From positions 1 through 35,147 of the IMG/VR virus record IMGVR_UViG_3300023174_004510: a DNA stretch of 35,147 nucleotides, one strand, 5' to 3'. Under the pieces are notes generated by a model. That model did not search any database, had not been told where the DNA came from, and worked only from the letters and a program-made list of their open reading frames with translations. Source of the DNA: a virus. Shown here one piece after another: positions 6,558-15,548 of this stretch. Both the position numbers and the translations under genes were made by a program. Positions within the stretch are counted from its first letter, which is position 1. Every line of letters begins with the position of its first letter.

Positions 6558-7487
6558 TTAAAATTGTTCGTTAATGACTTTAATAATTTTACTAATATCA
6601 TGTTCTCTACGTTGTTTAATTTCTTCAACGGGATCGATTACCGGAATTATTTTTGCTTTTGATAATTGATGGAAGTATGAATCGTTACTGAAATAGTTTG
6701 GTCTTAATTCTCGTCCTTGTGTAACATAGATTACAGTTGTGCCAGCAAAACAACTCGATAAAATAGCGCTACCACCGCAAACAGAAATGTATTTATCGCA
6801 ATTAGCTAATAATTTAAGTTGAACTTCATTGAATGTCATATCACTATGAGCATTGACTATATCAGTAAGTAACTGTACATTATCAAAATATGAAACTAGT
6901 TCATAGTCTGTCATCAAACCAAAACCTTCTACATTTGCTATAATATCTGTATTGGCATATTGAGCAGAATTATGCTCATTTTGATCATATGTAATAGAGC
7001 TATTTTTATTGTTCTCTCGTTTATAGATTACGTTATATCCTTTCTCCTGCAATGTACTAAAAATCATATACAATCCGGCTAGCGGTATATGATGATAGTG
7101 TCGTATATCTGAATCATCCGGATGATTGAATATATTTGTTATAAATACTGTTGGTTTATCAAATTTAAACGTATCGTTTTTATAATACTCTTTGTAAGGA
7201 GGAAGCTTCCATTGTTTATAATCTAAAACACCCGGCCGGGTCATTACTGTACCTGCCTTTGTGTCTCCATGTATCCAATTATTGGGCAAATCATTTAACC
7301 CAGCCGCTTCATTATCTATTGTTCTAAATGTAAATTCTTCACGTACATCGTTACAAAAATAATAAAATGGTTTCATGCCTTTACTAGTTATAACAGTATC
7401 TAACTGCCCTTGTTCATGAAGCCAATATGCATAAGGCACAGCTAACGCTAACTCTACACCAAATTCTGCATTGTTCTTTATTACCAT
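6558..7487 (-). CDS. Probable glycosyltransferase (GT-B-like), uncertain family
   Basis: 309 aa. The C-terminal part has a GT-B-like nucleotide-sugar region: LLANCDKYISVCGGSAILSS (residues about 230-249), then FAGTTVIYVTQG, resembling the glycine-rich donor site of GT-B enzymes where a stalled 'invisible' sugar chain enzyme checks its donor. The N-terminal half starts close to a Rossmann-like segment (ELALAVPYAYWLHEQGQLDTVI). No DxD motif. It overlaps the PIG-L gene by 7 nt. The amino-sugar enzymes just upstream make an amino-sugar transferase plausible, but that is inference from neighbours. Confidence 0.5.
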   Translation of the reverse strand: MVIKNNAEFGVELALAVPYAYWLHEQGQLDTVITSKGMKPFYYFCNDVREEFTFRTIDNEAAGLNDLPNNWIHGDTKAGTVMTRPGVLDYKQWKLPPYKEYYKNDTFKFDKPTVFITNIFNHPDDSDIRHYHHIPLAGLYMIFSTLQEKGYNVIYKRENNKNSSITYDQNEHNSAQYANTDIIANVEGFGLMTDYELVSYFDNVQLLTDIVNAHSDMTFNEVQLKLLANCDKYISVCGGSAILSSCFAGTTVIYVTQGRELRPNYFSNDSYFHQLSKAKIIPVIDPVEEIKQRREHDISKIIKVINEQF

Positions 7488-8137
7488 ACCTGTTTTATAA
7501 TTTTAAATGCCTCTGCATATTTACATTTAGCCTGAATACCCCTAAATTTTGCAAGTAACTCTAAATTATCCGGTACATTGAATCCATGTTGGATATACTT
7601 ACGAATTTGACTATCATGGCATAAACTAGCTTTTACTTTTTGATCAAACGTATCTGTTATATCTACATAGTAGTTAATATCCATTTGATTTTCGCTCATT
7701 CTAGGGACTGGTATTTGTTCATAACAAAATACATTTGGTACATATCGAGCAGCTGCCATCGTCGTTTTAAACGTGGCTATATGATCTTGATTTGCATCGC
7801 CAGCCCAATGTGTATATATAGTATCAATATCATACTGTTTAATGATCTTTTCGAGTTCCGATACAGATTCAAATGAAAACGGTACATGTAAATCATTAAA
7901 CGGTAAAAAATGTACCATATCACATTTTAATACTACAGCCGCATTTTTAGTTTCCTCTTTATTTTGATCTGCCGTACGTAACACCGCGCCATTAACTCCG
8001 TTGTACGACACTGAATTTGTCATGCATACATATACTACAAAGTCTCCGTTATTTTTATGTTTTAAGATAGTGCCGCCGCATCCAAATTCTACATCGTCTG
8101 GATGTGCACCTATGACCATAACATTACTCTTTTTCAT
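7481..8137 (-). CDS. PIG-L/LmbE-family N-deacetylase
   Basis: 218 aa, a usual length for the family. The zinc-binding signature AHPDDVEFGCGG is at residues 11-22 (H12, D14, D15), and the second metal/catalytic histidine region is HWAGDANQDHIATF. Family members remove N-acetyl groups from GlcNAc-type sugars (PIG-L, MshB, BshB). Here the neighbours (WbqC-like, aminotransferase, two sugar SDRs) suggest deacetylation of an amino sugar so that a different acyl group can be added. It overlaps the WbqC-like gene by 14 nt and the following GT by 7 nt. No signal peptide, so it is cytoplasmic. Confidence 0.9.
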   Translation of the reverse strand: MKKSNVMVIGAHPDDVEFGCGGTILKHKNNGDFVVYVCMTNSVSYNGVNGAVLRTADQNKEETKNAAVVLKCDMVHFLPFNDLHVPFSFESVSELEKIIKQYDIDTIYTHWAGDANQDHIATFKTTMAAARYVPNVFCYEQIPVPRMSENQMDINYYVDITDTFDQKVKASLCHDSQIRKYIQHGFNVPDNLELLAKFRGIQAKCKYAEAFKIIKQVW

Positions 8138-8897
8138 ATTCTGATTTATTTAAAATACTAACCGCATCCTTTCCATGATTAAACAATATATCTAAAAATG
8201 ACATATGCGATATAAACTCTCCATGTAGTTGTTTATATACTGGATGAGTGAATTTTTGAAACGCATATTCAACAGCAGAAAATTTGTCTTTCTCAATATA
8301 ATTTCTGCCTAATTGACCAAATACAAATGATTTAGCATCTATTACCTTGCACATGTTTAAAATTAAATCTGACTTTTGTCCTGAAATATCATACCCGATC
8401 GACATTAATTCCGATGTACGATATATCGGTACATGTATATCAAATTTTTTATGAGCATATTTTATAAATTCTACTAAAAAGTCTATCAATTTTTCACTAT
8501 TAAAACTAGTATATAGAGATTCGATTTCTGGATATATGTCATTAAAGTAGTTACATTTACCATATGATAATTGAATGGCATTAAGATGTTTGCGTTTCCA
8601 ATGTTGTTTAGAATCAATATATACTTCGTTCCAATCAAGTAATTTATTATTCGGATTACATACTGGTATAGTTAGCCATTGCCACCCTTTACCATCACGT
8701 ATTCTAATTTTATTCCTGTTTTGAAATAATTCTTTACCATACTGTACAGTATCTAAAATAAAATATGCATCTCCCATACATGCTTTAGAAATATTTCCTA
8801 ACCATGGTAAAAATTCGGGTTGATGTGCTACTAATATCGGATAAGGTAGATCTGCTCTACGTATATCAAGACTTTTATCTACTTTTATTAACTGCAT
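8124..8897 (-). CDS. WbqC-like protein
   Basis: 257 aa from the chosen start M12. The WbqC family hallmark VAHQPEFLPWLGNISK lies near the N-terminus, followed by the DTVQYGKELFQNRNKIR block and a C-terminal SFVFGQLGRNYIEKD region. WbqC-like proteins occur in O-antigen and flagellin-glycan clusters, probably in amino-sugar acylation or amidation, but their reaction is not settled. An earlier ATG at 8930 is in frame but would overlap the aminotransferase gene by 56 nt; 8897 gives a 23-nt overlap, nearer to the rest of this cluster. The stop overlaps the PIG-L gene. Confidence 0.85.
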   Translation of the reverse strand: MQLIKVDKSLDIRRADLPYPILVAHQPEFLPWLGNISKACMGDAYFILDTVQYGKELFQNRNKIRIRDGKGWQWLTIPVCNPNNKLLDWNEVYIDSKQHWKRKHLNAIQLSYGKCNYFNDIYPEIESLYTSFNSEKLIDFLVEFIKYAHKKFDIHVPIYRTSELMSIGYDISGQKSDLILNMCKVIDAKSFVFGQLGRNYIEKDKFSAVEYAFQKFTHPVYKQLHGEFISHMSFLDILFNHGKDAVSILNKSEYEKE

Positions 8898-10023
8898 CTT
8901 TAATACATTTTGATATATGTTCGATATCATTTGCCGTTAACGTTACGTACATGGGCAATGATATATGCCGGGACAATATATTATCGGCTATCGGAAATTT
9001 CTCGTTAAGTATAAACTCTGCATACATTTCTTGTTTATGACAAGGAGGATCATATGCATTAGCCGTTTGTATACCATATTCATATAATAATATTTTAGCA
9101 AATGATTCCCGGGCGATATCATGATCTAGTAAAATATAAAAATTCCAATATGAATGCCCGGCATAGGTCGGTAATAGTTGTATACCTGATGCATCTTTAA
9201 GATATTGCCGATATAAATCTGCTACGCGATTTCTATGTTTAACAAACTCATCTAAATGTTCAAGTTGATATAATCCTAGTATACCAGCTATTTCGGTCAT
9301 TCTAAAATTTTGCGACGGATAATGACATGTAACACCGTAATCCAATCCTTTCACATGTTCCAAGTTTCTCGATGTGCCATGGTTACGAAATATATTAGCT
9401 TTTGAAGCAATTTCTTTGTTATTAGTAGTAATCATTCCGCCTTCACCTGTAGCCATTATTTTTGTAGGATAAAAAGAAAAACATCCAACATCTCCTATAC
9501 TACCGGCAATCTTTTTATCGATCATAGCTCCATGGGCATGAGCACAATCTTCGATAACAAATATACCACGGTCTTTACATATACGTGCAATATTAATAAA
9601 TTCTGGACTAATCAATCCGGCCATATGTACCCACAATACAGCTGATACAGAATCTAATTTTTCTAGTACTTGATCAGCTGACATACATAATGTATTCGGA
9701 TCAATATCAACAAATACCGGAGTATTCCCTGTCAGAAGTATTACATTTGCACATGACATCCATGTATTAGTAGTAACTAATATCTTTTTATTAAAAATAC
9801 CCAACGATCGTATAGCTATTTCTAATGCAGATGTACATGAACTAGTAGCGACTGCATACTCGGTACCAATGTATTGTTTAAATTTATTTTCAAACTCTGC
9901 TACATATGGTCCTTGTGTTAACATGCCCGAATCTAATATATTAGAAATATCAGCTAATATACCTTCCTTATCTTTATCTGAAAAATAAGGTTTAGCTCTA
10001 GGATATTTAATATGTATATTCAT
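8875..10023 (-). CDS. DegT/DnrJ/EryC1 PLP-dependent sugar aminotransferase
   Basis: 382 aa, a normal family length. IEDCAHAHG places the PLP-pyridine Asp at D159, and CFSFYPTKIMATGEGGMI carries the Schiff-base lysine K188. Other hallmarks: ATSSCTSALEIA at 59-70 for phosphate binding and FRMTEIAGILGL for the dimer interface. The enzyme should transfer an amino group to a 4-keto (or 3-keto) deoxyhexose nucleotide. The FlaA1/PseB-like dehydratase two genes upstream can supply a UDP-4-keto-6-deoxyhexose. It contrasts with the paralogue at 19327-20496, which has lost the lysine. It overlaps the SDR gene by 17 nt. Confidence 0.9.
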   Translation of the reverse strand: MNIHIKYPRAKPYFSDKDKEGILADISNILDSGMLTQGPYVAEFENKFKQYIGTEYAVATSSCTSALEIAIRSLGIFNKKILVTTNTWMSCANVILLTGNTPVFVDIDPNTLCMSADQVLEKLDSVSAVLWVHMAGLISPEFINIARICKDRGIFVIEDCAHAHGAMIDKKIAGSIGDVGCFSFYPTKIMATGEGGMITTNNKEIASKANIFRNHGTSRNLEHVKGLDYGVTCHYPSQNFRMTEIAGILGLYQLEHLDEFVKHRNRVADLYRQYLKDASGIQLLPTYAGHSYWNFYILLDHDIARESFAKILLYEYGIQTANAYDPPCHKQEMYAEFILNEKFPIADNILSRHISLPMYVTLTANDIEHISKCIKDAVNKSR

Positions 10024-10849
10024 AAAATTCTGTTAAGCCCTGTTTTAACGTTTTAAATTTATATTGACTAAATACTTGCTTAATTTTCTGATTCGAGATT
10101 AAACAATGTACATTTCTAAAGTATATAGAATTTGATACATGCTCTATCTGTAATGACTTATTAAGAATAGAAGCTATCATTCTAGCAAACCCGTGTATTG
10201 AAATATACTCGTCATTGCAAATATTATAAGATGTACGTAATTCCGATGTCATCGTTATCAGATTACAAATAATATTTGCAACGTCTTCGGCAAATACAAA
10301 TGATAATAATGCATTACCATCTGATTCTATTTCAACTGTTTGATTAGTCATGATCTGGTCGAAAAAATACTTTTCCCTGTAAATATGATTCTCTTTTCCT
10401 AATATATACGATGGGCGAACATTAATATAAGGAAAATTCTTGACACTACAAAAATATTTTTCAATATTTGATTTATCGATGCCATATTGGCCAAATGCTG
10501 ACCCTCCATCTATATCATGCGTTTCCATTAATGGATACATATCAGTATCACTGTATACAGCTGCGCTACTTACGAAAATATATTTAGAACAATTGTTCTT
10601 GAGAATTTCCGTTGTTATTACAGCTTGGTCGTAATTATATAAGCATAAATCGATAACACAGTCATAAAAAGTATCTACGATAACATTTTTTAATTCACTA
10701 GCGTTATTTCTATCGCATTTTATAATATTACAATTGACAGGAGATGTACCGCTTCTATTTACGACAGTGACATCATATCCATTATAAAATAATTGAGTTG
10801 TAATTAATTTGCCGACAAATCGATTGCCGCCAAAAATTAAAATCTTCAT
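10007..10849 (-). CDS. Extended SDR, NAD-dependent sugar epimerase/reductase
   Basis: 280 aa. The Rossmann dinucleotide loop FGGNRFVGKL is at 6-15, the SDR serine in KYIFVSSAAVYSD, and the YxxxK pair in GQYGIDKSN. PYINVRPSYILG is the usual substrate-side proline segment. The exact reaction (4-epimerisation, 4-reduction or dehydration) cannot be told. It is shorter than most extended SDRs (310-340 aa), mainly in the C-terminal substrate domain. It overlaps the upstream FlaA1-like gene by ATGA, and probably modifies the same nucleotide sugar. Confidence 0.8.
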   Translation of the reverse strand: MKILIFGGNRFVGKLITTQLFYNGYDVTVVNRSGTSPVNCNIIKCDRNNASELKNVIVDTFYDCVIDLCLYNYDQAVITTEILKNNCSKYIFVSSAAVYSDTDMYPLMETHDIDGGSAFGQYGIDKSNIEKYFCSVKNFPYINVRPSYILGKENHIYREKYFFDQIMTNQTVEIESDGNALLSFVFAEDVANIICNLITMTSELRTSYNICNDEYISIHGFARMIASILNKSLQIEHVSNSIYFRNVHCLISNQKIKQVFSQYKFKTLKQGLTEFYEYTY

Positions 10850-11709
10850 ATCAATTTTTTAATTTCCTCAATGGTATATTGTTCACATTCATTTGAATAT
10901 GGACCTTCTTCTAATACCTTTTCGTGTAAATTTTCGCCGGGCTGAATTCCGATTGTTTTAATTTTCAATGTACCATTTTCTGGTAAATACTTTTGAGCCA
11001 TGGCCTGTAATAAATCATTGATCTTAATTGACTTCATTTCAGGTACATATGCTTTACTATTTGTAGCATTTTCTAAACAATTAAATATCAAGTCCAATGC
11101 TTGGTCTACGGACCAAAAGAATCTAGTAGCTTCTCCATCTGTTATGATAACTTCTTTATCTTCCTGTAAAAGTTGTTTCCATTTACATAACACGGACCCT
11201 GTAGAATATAATACATTACCATACCGTACGATTCGATATAAAGTATCTGGATTAAGTATTTCAAATTGAGAAAACAATCTTTCCATTAACAATTTAGAAG
11301 CTCCATATACTCCGGCCACTTGAGCAGCTTTATCTGTTGATATTCCTATAATAAAATCGATAGGCTGCTCTAAAGATTGCTCGAGAATATACAAACTTCC
11401 TAAAGTATTTGTTTTAATACATTCACGAACTTGGTTTTCTGCGATGCCTACGTGTTTTGAAGCAGCTAAATGAAATACAGCGTTTACATCTTTCATAGCT
11501 TGACGTACTTCAAATTTATCCGCAATATCACCAGTTAAAATTTCGACACTAGGAAACTGAGATTTTACTTCAATCAACTTTCCTTCGTCACGAGCTAATA
11601 TTCTAACTCTAGCTCCTTTTGACAAAAGATTTTCCACTAACGGTACACCTAAAAATCCTGATCCACCGGTCACCAAGATTAATTTGTTTTTGTAATTATA
11701 ATTTTTCAT
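10846..11709 (-). CDS. FlaA1/PseB/CapD-like nucleotide-sugar 4,6-dehydratase
   Basis: 287 aa, the size of short soluble FlaA1/PseB enzymes. The NAD(P) loop GGSGFLG is at 15-21. GISTDKAAQVAGVYGASKLL contains the family catalytic set D126, K127 and Y135 with K139, in the same spacing as FlaA1. RYGNVLYSTGSV and EATRFFWS are family signatures. These enzymes convert UDP-GlcNAc to a 4-keto-6-deoxy sugar, some inverting C5. It is probably the first committed step of an amino-deoxy-sugar branch with the next genes. It overlaps the glycosyltransferase gene upstream by 14 nt. Confidence 0.88.
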   Translation of the reverse strand: MKNYNYKNKLILVTGGSGFLGVPLVENLLSKGARVRILARDEGKLIEVKSQFPSVEILTGDIADKFEVRQAMKDVNAVFHLAASKHVGIAENQVRECIKTNTLGSLYILEQSLEQPIDFIIGISTDKAAQVAGVYGASKLLMERLFSQFEILNPDTLYRIVRYGNVLYSTGSVLCKWKQLLQEDKEVIITDGEATRFFWSVDQALDLIFNCLENATNSKAYVPEMKSIKINDLLQAMAQKYLPENGTLKIKTIGIQPGENLHEKVLEEGPYSNECEQYTIEEIKKLI

Positions 11710-12622
11710 GCTTTATTTTTTTTAGAAATTGAAGTTCTGAATAATAGTTCGTATAGTTATATCTACATTTATCTACACAATATAAGTAAAATTCTTCGTC
11801 GTTCCTAAGCTTTTTTGCTAATTGTCTAGCAGTTGTTAAATCACCTACTTCAACCGTTAAATCTGGATGGCATATCATTTGAGTATCCAATCCTTTGTAT
11901 CCGATACATGGAATACCTAAATAAGCACAATTCAATGCAAATGTACCAGCGGCGTGAGTTCTCATTAGATGTACTCCATACTTGAATTTATTAAGAGCAT
12001 GTATCCATTCTGTCCAACTCATATACGGAAGATGTGTAATAAGATGCTCTTCTAATGGTTGCTTACGACCCATTGATGGTGCATATACTACTTGATCATC
12101 AGAAAGTTCTTGGGCAATTGAATATGAATCAAACCCTCCATACCATGACGTAAAGTTTCCTCCTATGATTACACCTTCTCGTTGAACTTCTGGTAATGAT
12201 CCTATCGCAGTTACGGCGTCATCAATCATTAATGATGGCATGACTCTTACATCTGGATGCGTTGTCAGCCCTTGATAATATTTACGATCTGATTCGTTAT
12301 GAGCATAAATTATATCTGCAGATGTTAAAGTATTAAAGTACCATACTTGTTTCTCAACATCATAGTCTTGCCAAAACCAATTCGGACCTTCTTGCATTAC
12401 TGCTAACTTATCACAACTCTGTCTTAAGATATTAATATCAATACCAGGCAATTTCTTTGGTATGATTACAATACCTAACTCGTATTTCTCTGTAGGAATT
12501 TGTTGAATAGGATAATGATCTGCATTCAATGCACACATCCAAGCAAATTCAACTCTCATATTCTTATGATCACGAGGAATTTTACCTACGAACCCCATTT
12601 CGGTAAAAAATGCTATTTTCAT
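11696..12622 (-). CDS. GT-B-type glycosyltransferase-like protein
   Basis: 308 aa. Short for GT4 but with the same layout: N-terminal strand-loop MKIAFFTEMGFVGKI, a middle linker, and a C-terminal donor half containing VIIGGNFTSWYGGFD, KYGVHLMRTHAAGTFALNCAYLGIPCIGYKG (read in overlapping pieces) and an end-helix region. The His-Met-Arg and Ala-Gly-Thr-Phe-Ala-Leu segment takes the place of the usual E-x7-E motif, so the donor chemistry is uncertain. It overlaps the methyltransferase gene by ATGA. Confidence 0.6.
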   Translation of the reverse strand: MKIAFFTEMGFVGKIPRDHKNMRVEFAWMCALNADHYPIQQIPTEKYELGIVIIPKKLPGIDINILRQSCDKLAVMQEGPNWFWQDYDVEKQVWYFNTLTSADIIYAHNESDRKYYQGLTTHPDVRVMPSLMIDDAVTAIGSLPEVQREGVIIGGNFTSWYGGFDSYSIAQELSDDQVVYAPSMGRKQPLEEHLITHLPYMSWTEWIHALNKFKYGVHLMRTHAAGTFALNCAYLGIPCIGYKGLDTQMICHPDLTVEVGDLTTARQLAKKLRNDEEFYLYCVDKCRYNYTNYYSELQFLKKIKHEKL

Positions 12623-13209
12623 ACAAAGTTAACTTTTGTAATTACACCTTCAGATGTTTTAAGAATACGAGGTGGATTACCTCCGAAATTATATCCAGCT
12701 TCATGCCCAATGCCAGTTACGATTGTCAATACATTTATATCAATAGCATGATTAACTGCTTTATGTACATGATCTGCATATTGTTCTAATCCGTAATCGT
12801 CAAATACAATATAACAATCATCATCGCAATTGAAGGAAAACGCTGTATTAATATCTGATATCACCTGTGCATATTCGTGTCCAGCATCAATTAAACACAT
12901 TGCAATTTTATCTGCGATAGGCAAACTATTACCAGCATATAAATCAAAGTTATCGATATACTCGATATTATCTCGATCGCTATTTAATTCTTTCGATGCT
13001 AAATTATCGTTTATGTTTATCGTATATACTTTCTTAAATAAAAACGATAAAATCCTGGTAGTCTGGCCTTTATGCGTCCCGAATTCGACTGCTACCTTAT
13101 CCTGATATCCTTGAAAGAAATTCCATACATCAGTTTTAAATTTGAAAGAGGTTGTACATAAATTATCAACCTTATCTTCTTTTATGTCCTTTAATAATTG
13201 TTCAATCAT
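12619..13209 (-). CDS. SAM-dependent methyltransferase, class I
   Basis: 196 aa. SAM-binding motif I is VEFGTHKGQTTRILS at 41-55. Motif II/III region: KIAMCLIDAGHEYAQVISDINTAF, followed by CYIVFDDYG, the pattern of the Methyltransf_24-type sugar methyltransferases and cephalosporin-hydroxylase-like families. O-methylation of a glycan residue is the probable role given the island. It overlaps the NodB-type deacetylase upstream by ATGA and the glycosyltransferase downstream by ATGA, so it is coupled to both. No membrane segment. Confidence 0.75.
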   Translation of the reverse strand: MIEQLLKDIKEDKVDNLCTTSFKFKTDVWNFFQGYQDKVAVEFGTHKGQTTRILSFLFKKVYTININDNLASKELNSDRDNIEYIDNFDLYAGNSLPIADKIAMCLIDAGHEYAQVISDINTAFSFNCDDDCYIVFDDYGLEQYADHVHKAVNHAIDINVLTIVTGIGHEAGYNFGGNPPRILKTSEGVITKVNFV

Positions 13210-13898
13210 AATTCACTTATAAATTTATTTACAATATTATCATATTGGGTGTATAAAAACTTTAACGATGTACTAAATTGTTCGTAATTTTCTATAGTCC
13301 AAGAATTTTTATTCCAATCACCAGCGATATGACTTTGGAACATTAGACAGTTACCGTTATGTAATCCGATATTAGTTTCATGAATACCATCATGTCCTAA
13401 AATAGTTTTACAGTTTCCCCATGATAATCCATGGTTATGTTCATAATGTATAGCAGCATATGAAAATACTTGTCGCAGTTGTTCATTGGATTGTGGTGAG
13501 CAAATCCAACCTGGATTTCTCCATACTATCGGATTGACCCCAACAGCGTTCCATTCATTCTGCATTAATAAAATTCGATCAGATATTTCTTTTGGATTCT
13601 GTAATTCAGCGAATTCCATTTCACCCCAGATACTTTTATTTGATGTTTCATGATAATGGCCATGTGCTGCTAATTCAAAATAACCTAATGATTGTAACCA
13701 ATCAATCCAATCTTTATGTTTACTAATTGGATATTGTCTATGATAGTTACTAGGAATAAACAATGTAAATTTAGTACCAAATTCTTTATGTAACATATCT
13801 AGATACTGCATACATTCGTCTCCAGGCAATCCCCATCCGTTTTCTGGATGGATGTCATCAATAGCAACTGTTAAATTGAGTTCCATACGTCCTCCCAT
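13206..13898 (-). CDS. NodB-fold polysaccharide deacetylase-like protein
   Basis: 230 aa. The NodB (CE4) metal site is recognisable: AIDDIHPENG (D14, D15) and HGHYHE with the H79-x3-H83 pair, followed by RNPGW, the arginine-proline segment near the active site. CE4 enzymes remove N- or O-acetyl groups from polysaccharides; some relatives in this fold act on small molecules. No signal peptide, so it acts in the cytoplasm, on a precursor rather than on exported polymer. M5 (base 13886) is an alternative start that shortens the overlap with the upstream gene from 28 to 16 nt. Confidence 0.75.
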   Translation of the reverse strand: MGGRMELNLTVAIDDIHPENGWGLPGDECMQYLDMLHKEFGTKFTLFIPSNYHRQYPISKHKDWIDWLQSLGYFELAAHGHYHETSNKSIWGEMEFAELQNPKEISDRILLMQNEWNAVGVNPIVWRNPGWICSPQSNEQLRQVFSYAAIHYEHNHGLSWGNCKTILGHDGIHETNIGLHNGNCLMFQSHIAGDWNKNSWTIENYEQFSTSLKFLYTQYDNIVNKFISEL

Positions 13899-14809
13899 GT
13901 ATACGATTTATAATTCGCATTAAACATATTATACACATTAAGTTCACACATTTTATTTGCAGTAGTATACCACTTGTTACTAGCTCGCAATTGCCCTACA
14001 GTATTACCCGTCTCACCTACAATATATTTACGTTTATGTGTATGTTTACGGTTATGTACCATTAAAATATTTCGGAAATGATATTGTGGTATATTACCTA
14101 ATACTTTTTGTATCATTAACATGAAGGCGGTATCTTCATGAACAAAAAATGCTGAATGAGGAATATTTACTCCGGACTTTACTACTTCAGATGATATAAC
14201 TAATCCACAACCATTAAATTTATGTTCCGGTAGAATTACTACTTCGGGAAATTCTACTTCATTATTAATGTCATTCATTTCATATTCGGTCATGTCATAA
14301 TTAACACTCCACCAATCTGACTTTGAATCTGAATGAGCATGTACCGTAAATTTTGGATGCTCTAATAACTTCCAAGACGAATCCCACATTTTGCAAATTG
14401 CAAACGTTGCGATATATTTTGTTGCTTCTGATTGTCGATGTAATGCATCTAATATTTGAAACATCTCTTTCGGGACAAGCATATCAGATTCACCCCAAAC
14501 CAATACATCAGCTTTCTCACAATACTCTTGATTAAATTCTCGACGATAGTCTGCAATAGTAACAAGATCTTGAGTTTCATAAATTGTAAATTCATATTTC
14601 TCTCCGGCTTCCCGAATAGTACGTTTACAATAATTCATAGCCTCATCGGATTCACATTGTTCCAATTGTTGATTAGTAGTTAACAATATATCAACGGCTA
14701 TCTCACCATCATATGCCATTACAGCTGCATGCAACGATTTTAAATATCCTTCAATAATATCTGCCTCATACCATTGTACAAGACATCCAATTGCGAATTT
14801 AGTTTTCAT
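13871..14809 (-). CDS. GT-A-type glycosyltransferase-like protein
   Basis: 312 aa. N-terminal strand FAIGCLVQWYEADIIEGYLKSL and the acidic motif DVLVWGESDMLVPKEMF in place of a DxD support a GT-A nucleotide-diphospho-sugar transferase fold. PHSAFFVHEDTAFM could be the catalytic-base region. The C-terminus (YKSYTWEDVWNSI) is short. The sugar is unknown. It overlaps the upstream GT by 11 nt and the downstream deacetylase by 28 nt, within the uninterrupted island. Confidence 0.6.
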   Translation of the reverse strand: MKTKFAIGCLVQWYEADIIEGYLKSLHAAVMAYDGEIAVDILLTTNQQLEQCESDEAMNYCKRTIREAGEKYEFTIYETQDLVTIADYRREFNQEYCEKADVLVWGESDMLVPKEMFQILDALHRQSEATKYIATFAICKMWDSSWKLLEHPKFTVHAHSDSKSDWWSVNYDMTEYEMNDINNEVEFPEVVILPEHKFNGCGLVISSEVVKSGVNIPHSAFFVHEDTAFMLMIQKVLGNIPQYHFRNILMVHNRKHTHKRKYIVGETGNTVGQLRASNKWYTTANKMCELNVYNMFNANYKSYTWEDVWNSI

Positions 14810-15548
14810 ATAAATGCTTATAAGTTTTCTCCATCCATTGATTTACGGCTATAGGTCCGCCATTAACTGCGCAAAAATGATATAACCAACCTATCTTTGT
14901 AAATGTAAAATTGTCATCTAATATTTCAAAACGTTGCATATCTTGCATGTTCCATTCATATGGCAAAAATTCTAATTTAATATCTTCGTTGCGGGTCATA
15001 AAATTCAATACGGGCTGGTCTGTACCTACTCCATATGTTTTTTGTAATGATAGTAAAGTATCGACATTATCAAAATAAAACTGCTGTAATTTTTTATAAA
15101 ATTCTCGATGAGACTTATTGATAATAATCATACCAGCGTTAAAGTAATCAAATGGCGAAAATGTTACGTCTGGAAACATATGATGTTTATAATTTTCATA
15201 GCTCCTGCATACCCAATCCATACTACCGTAATTCCTAACAACTGATATGTTATCATTCAATGTTTCAAAAATATTCGGGGCATCCGGATGAATAATAGTA
15301 TCCGCATCAACTATCATGATCTTGTTATAGTCTATACCTTCATTTTCTAATAAATCAAATACGAATATCTTATGCCAAATTATATTCATATACTCCTTAG
15401 GATAAATTCTATCCTCTAGTACAAATAGCCTACAGTTATTCTTCTGGCACCACTTCTCCCAACTATTAATAGAATAATGATATGATTCTGATCTCGTTAT
15501 ACGATCAGCCTCTTTGATGTTTATAATAAAAACTATATTCTTACTCAT
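14799..15548 (-). CDS. GT-A (GT8-like) glycosyltransferase with intact DxD
   Basis: 249 aa. IMIVDADTIIHPDAPN carries the metal-binding DxD at D81-A82-D83, a GT8-like arrangement followed by a PDAPN loop. FNAGMIIINKSHREFYKK and GTDQPVLNFM are the further GT8-type blocks (NxGxxxxN and DQxxLN). It is a clear paralogue of the gene immediately upstream (15541-16332), with which it shares motif order, length and the DAPN-F-E segment. It overlaps that gene by 8 nt. Probably a recent tandem duplication that diverged; the donor is unknown. Confidence 0.75.
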   Translation of the reverse strand: MSKNIVFIINIKEADRITRSESYHYSINSWEKWCQKNNCRLFVLEDRIYPKEYMNIIWHKIFVFDLLENEGIDYNKIMIVDADTIIHPDAPNIFETLNDNISVVRNYGSMDWVCRSYENYKHHMFPDVTFSPFDYFNAGMIIINKSHREFYKKLQQFYFDNVDTLLSLQKTYGVGTDQPVLNFMTRNEDIKLEFLPYEWNMQDMQRFEILDDNFTFTKIGWLYHFCAVNGGPIAVNQWMEKTYKHLYEN

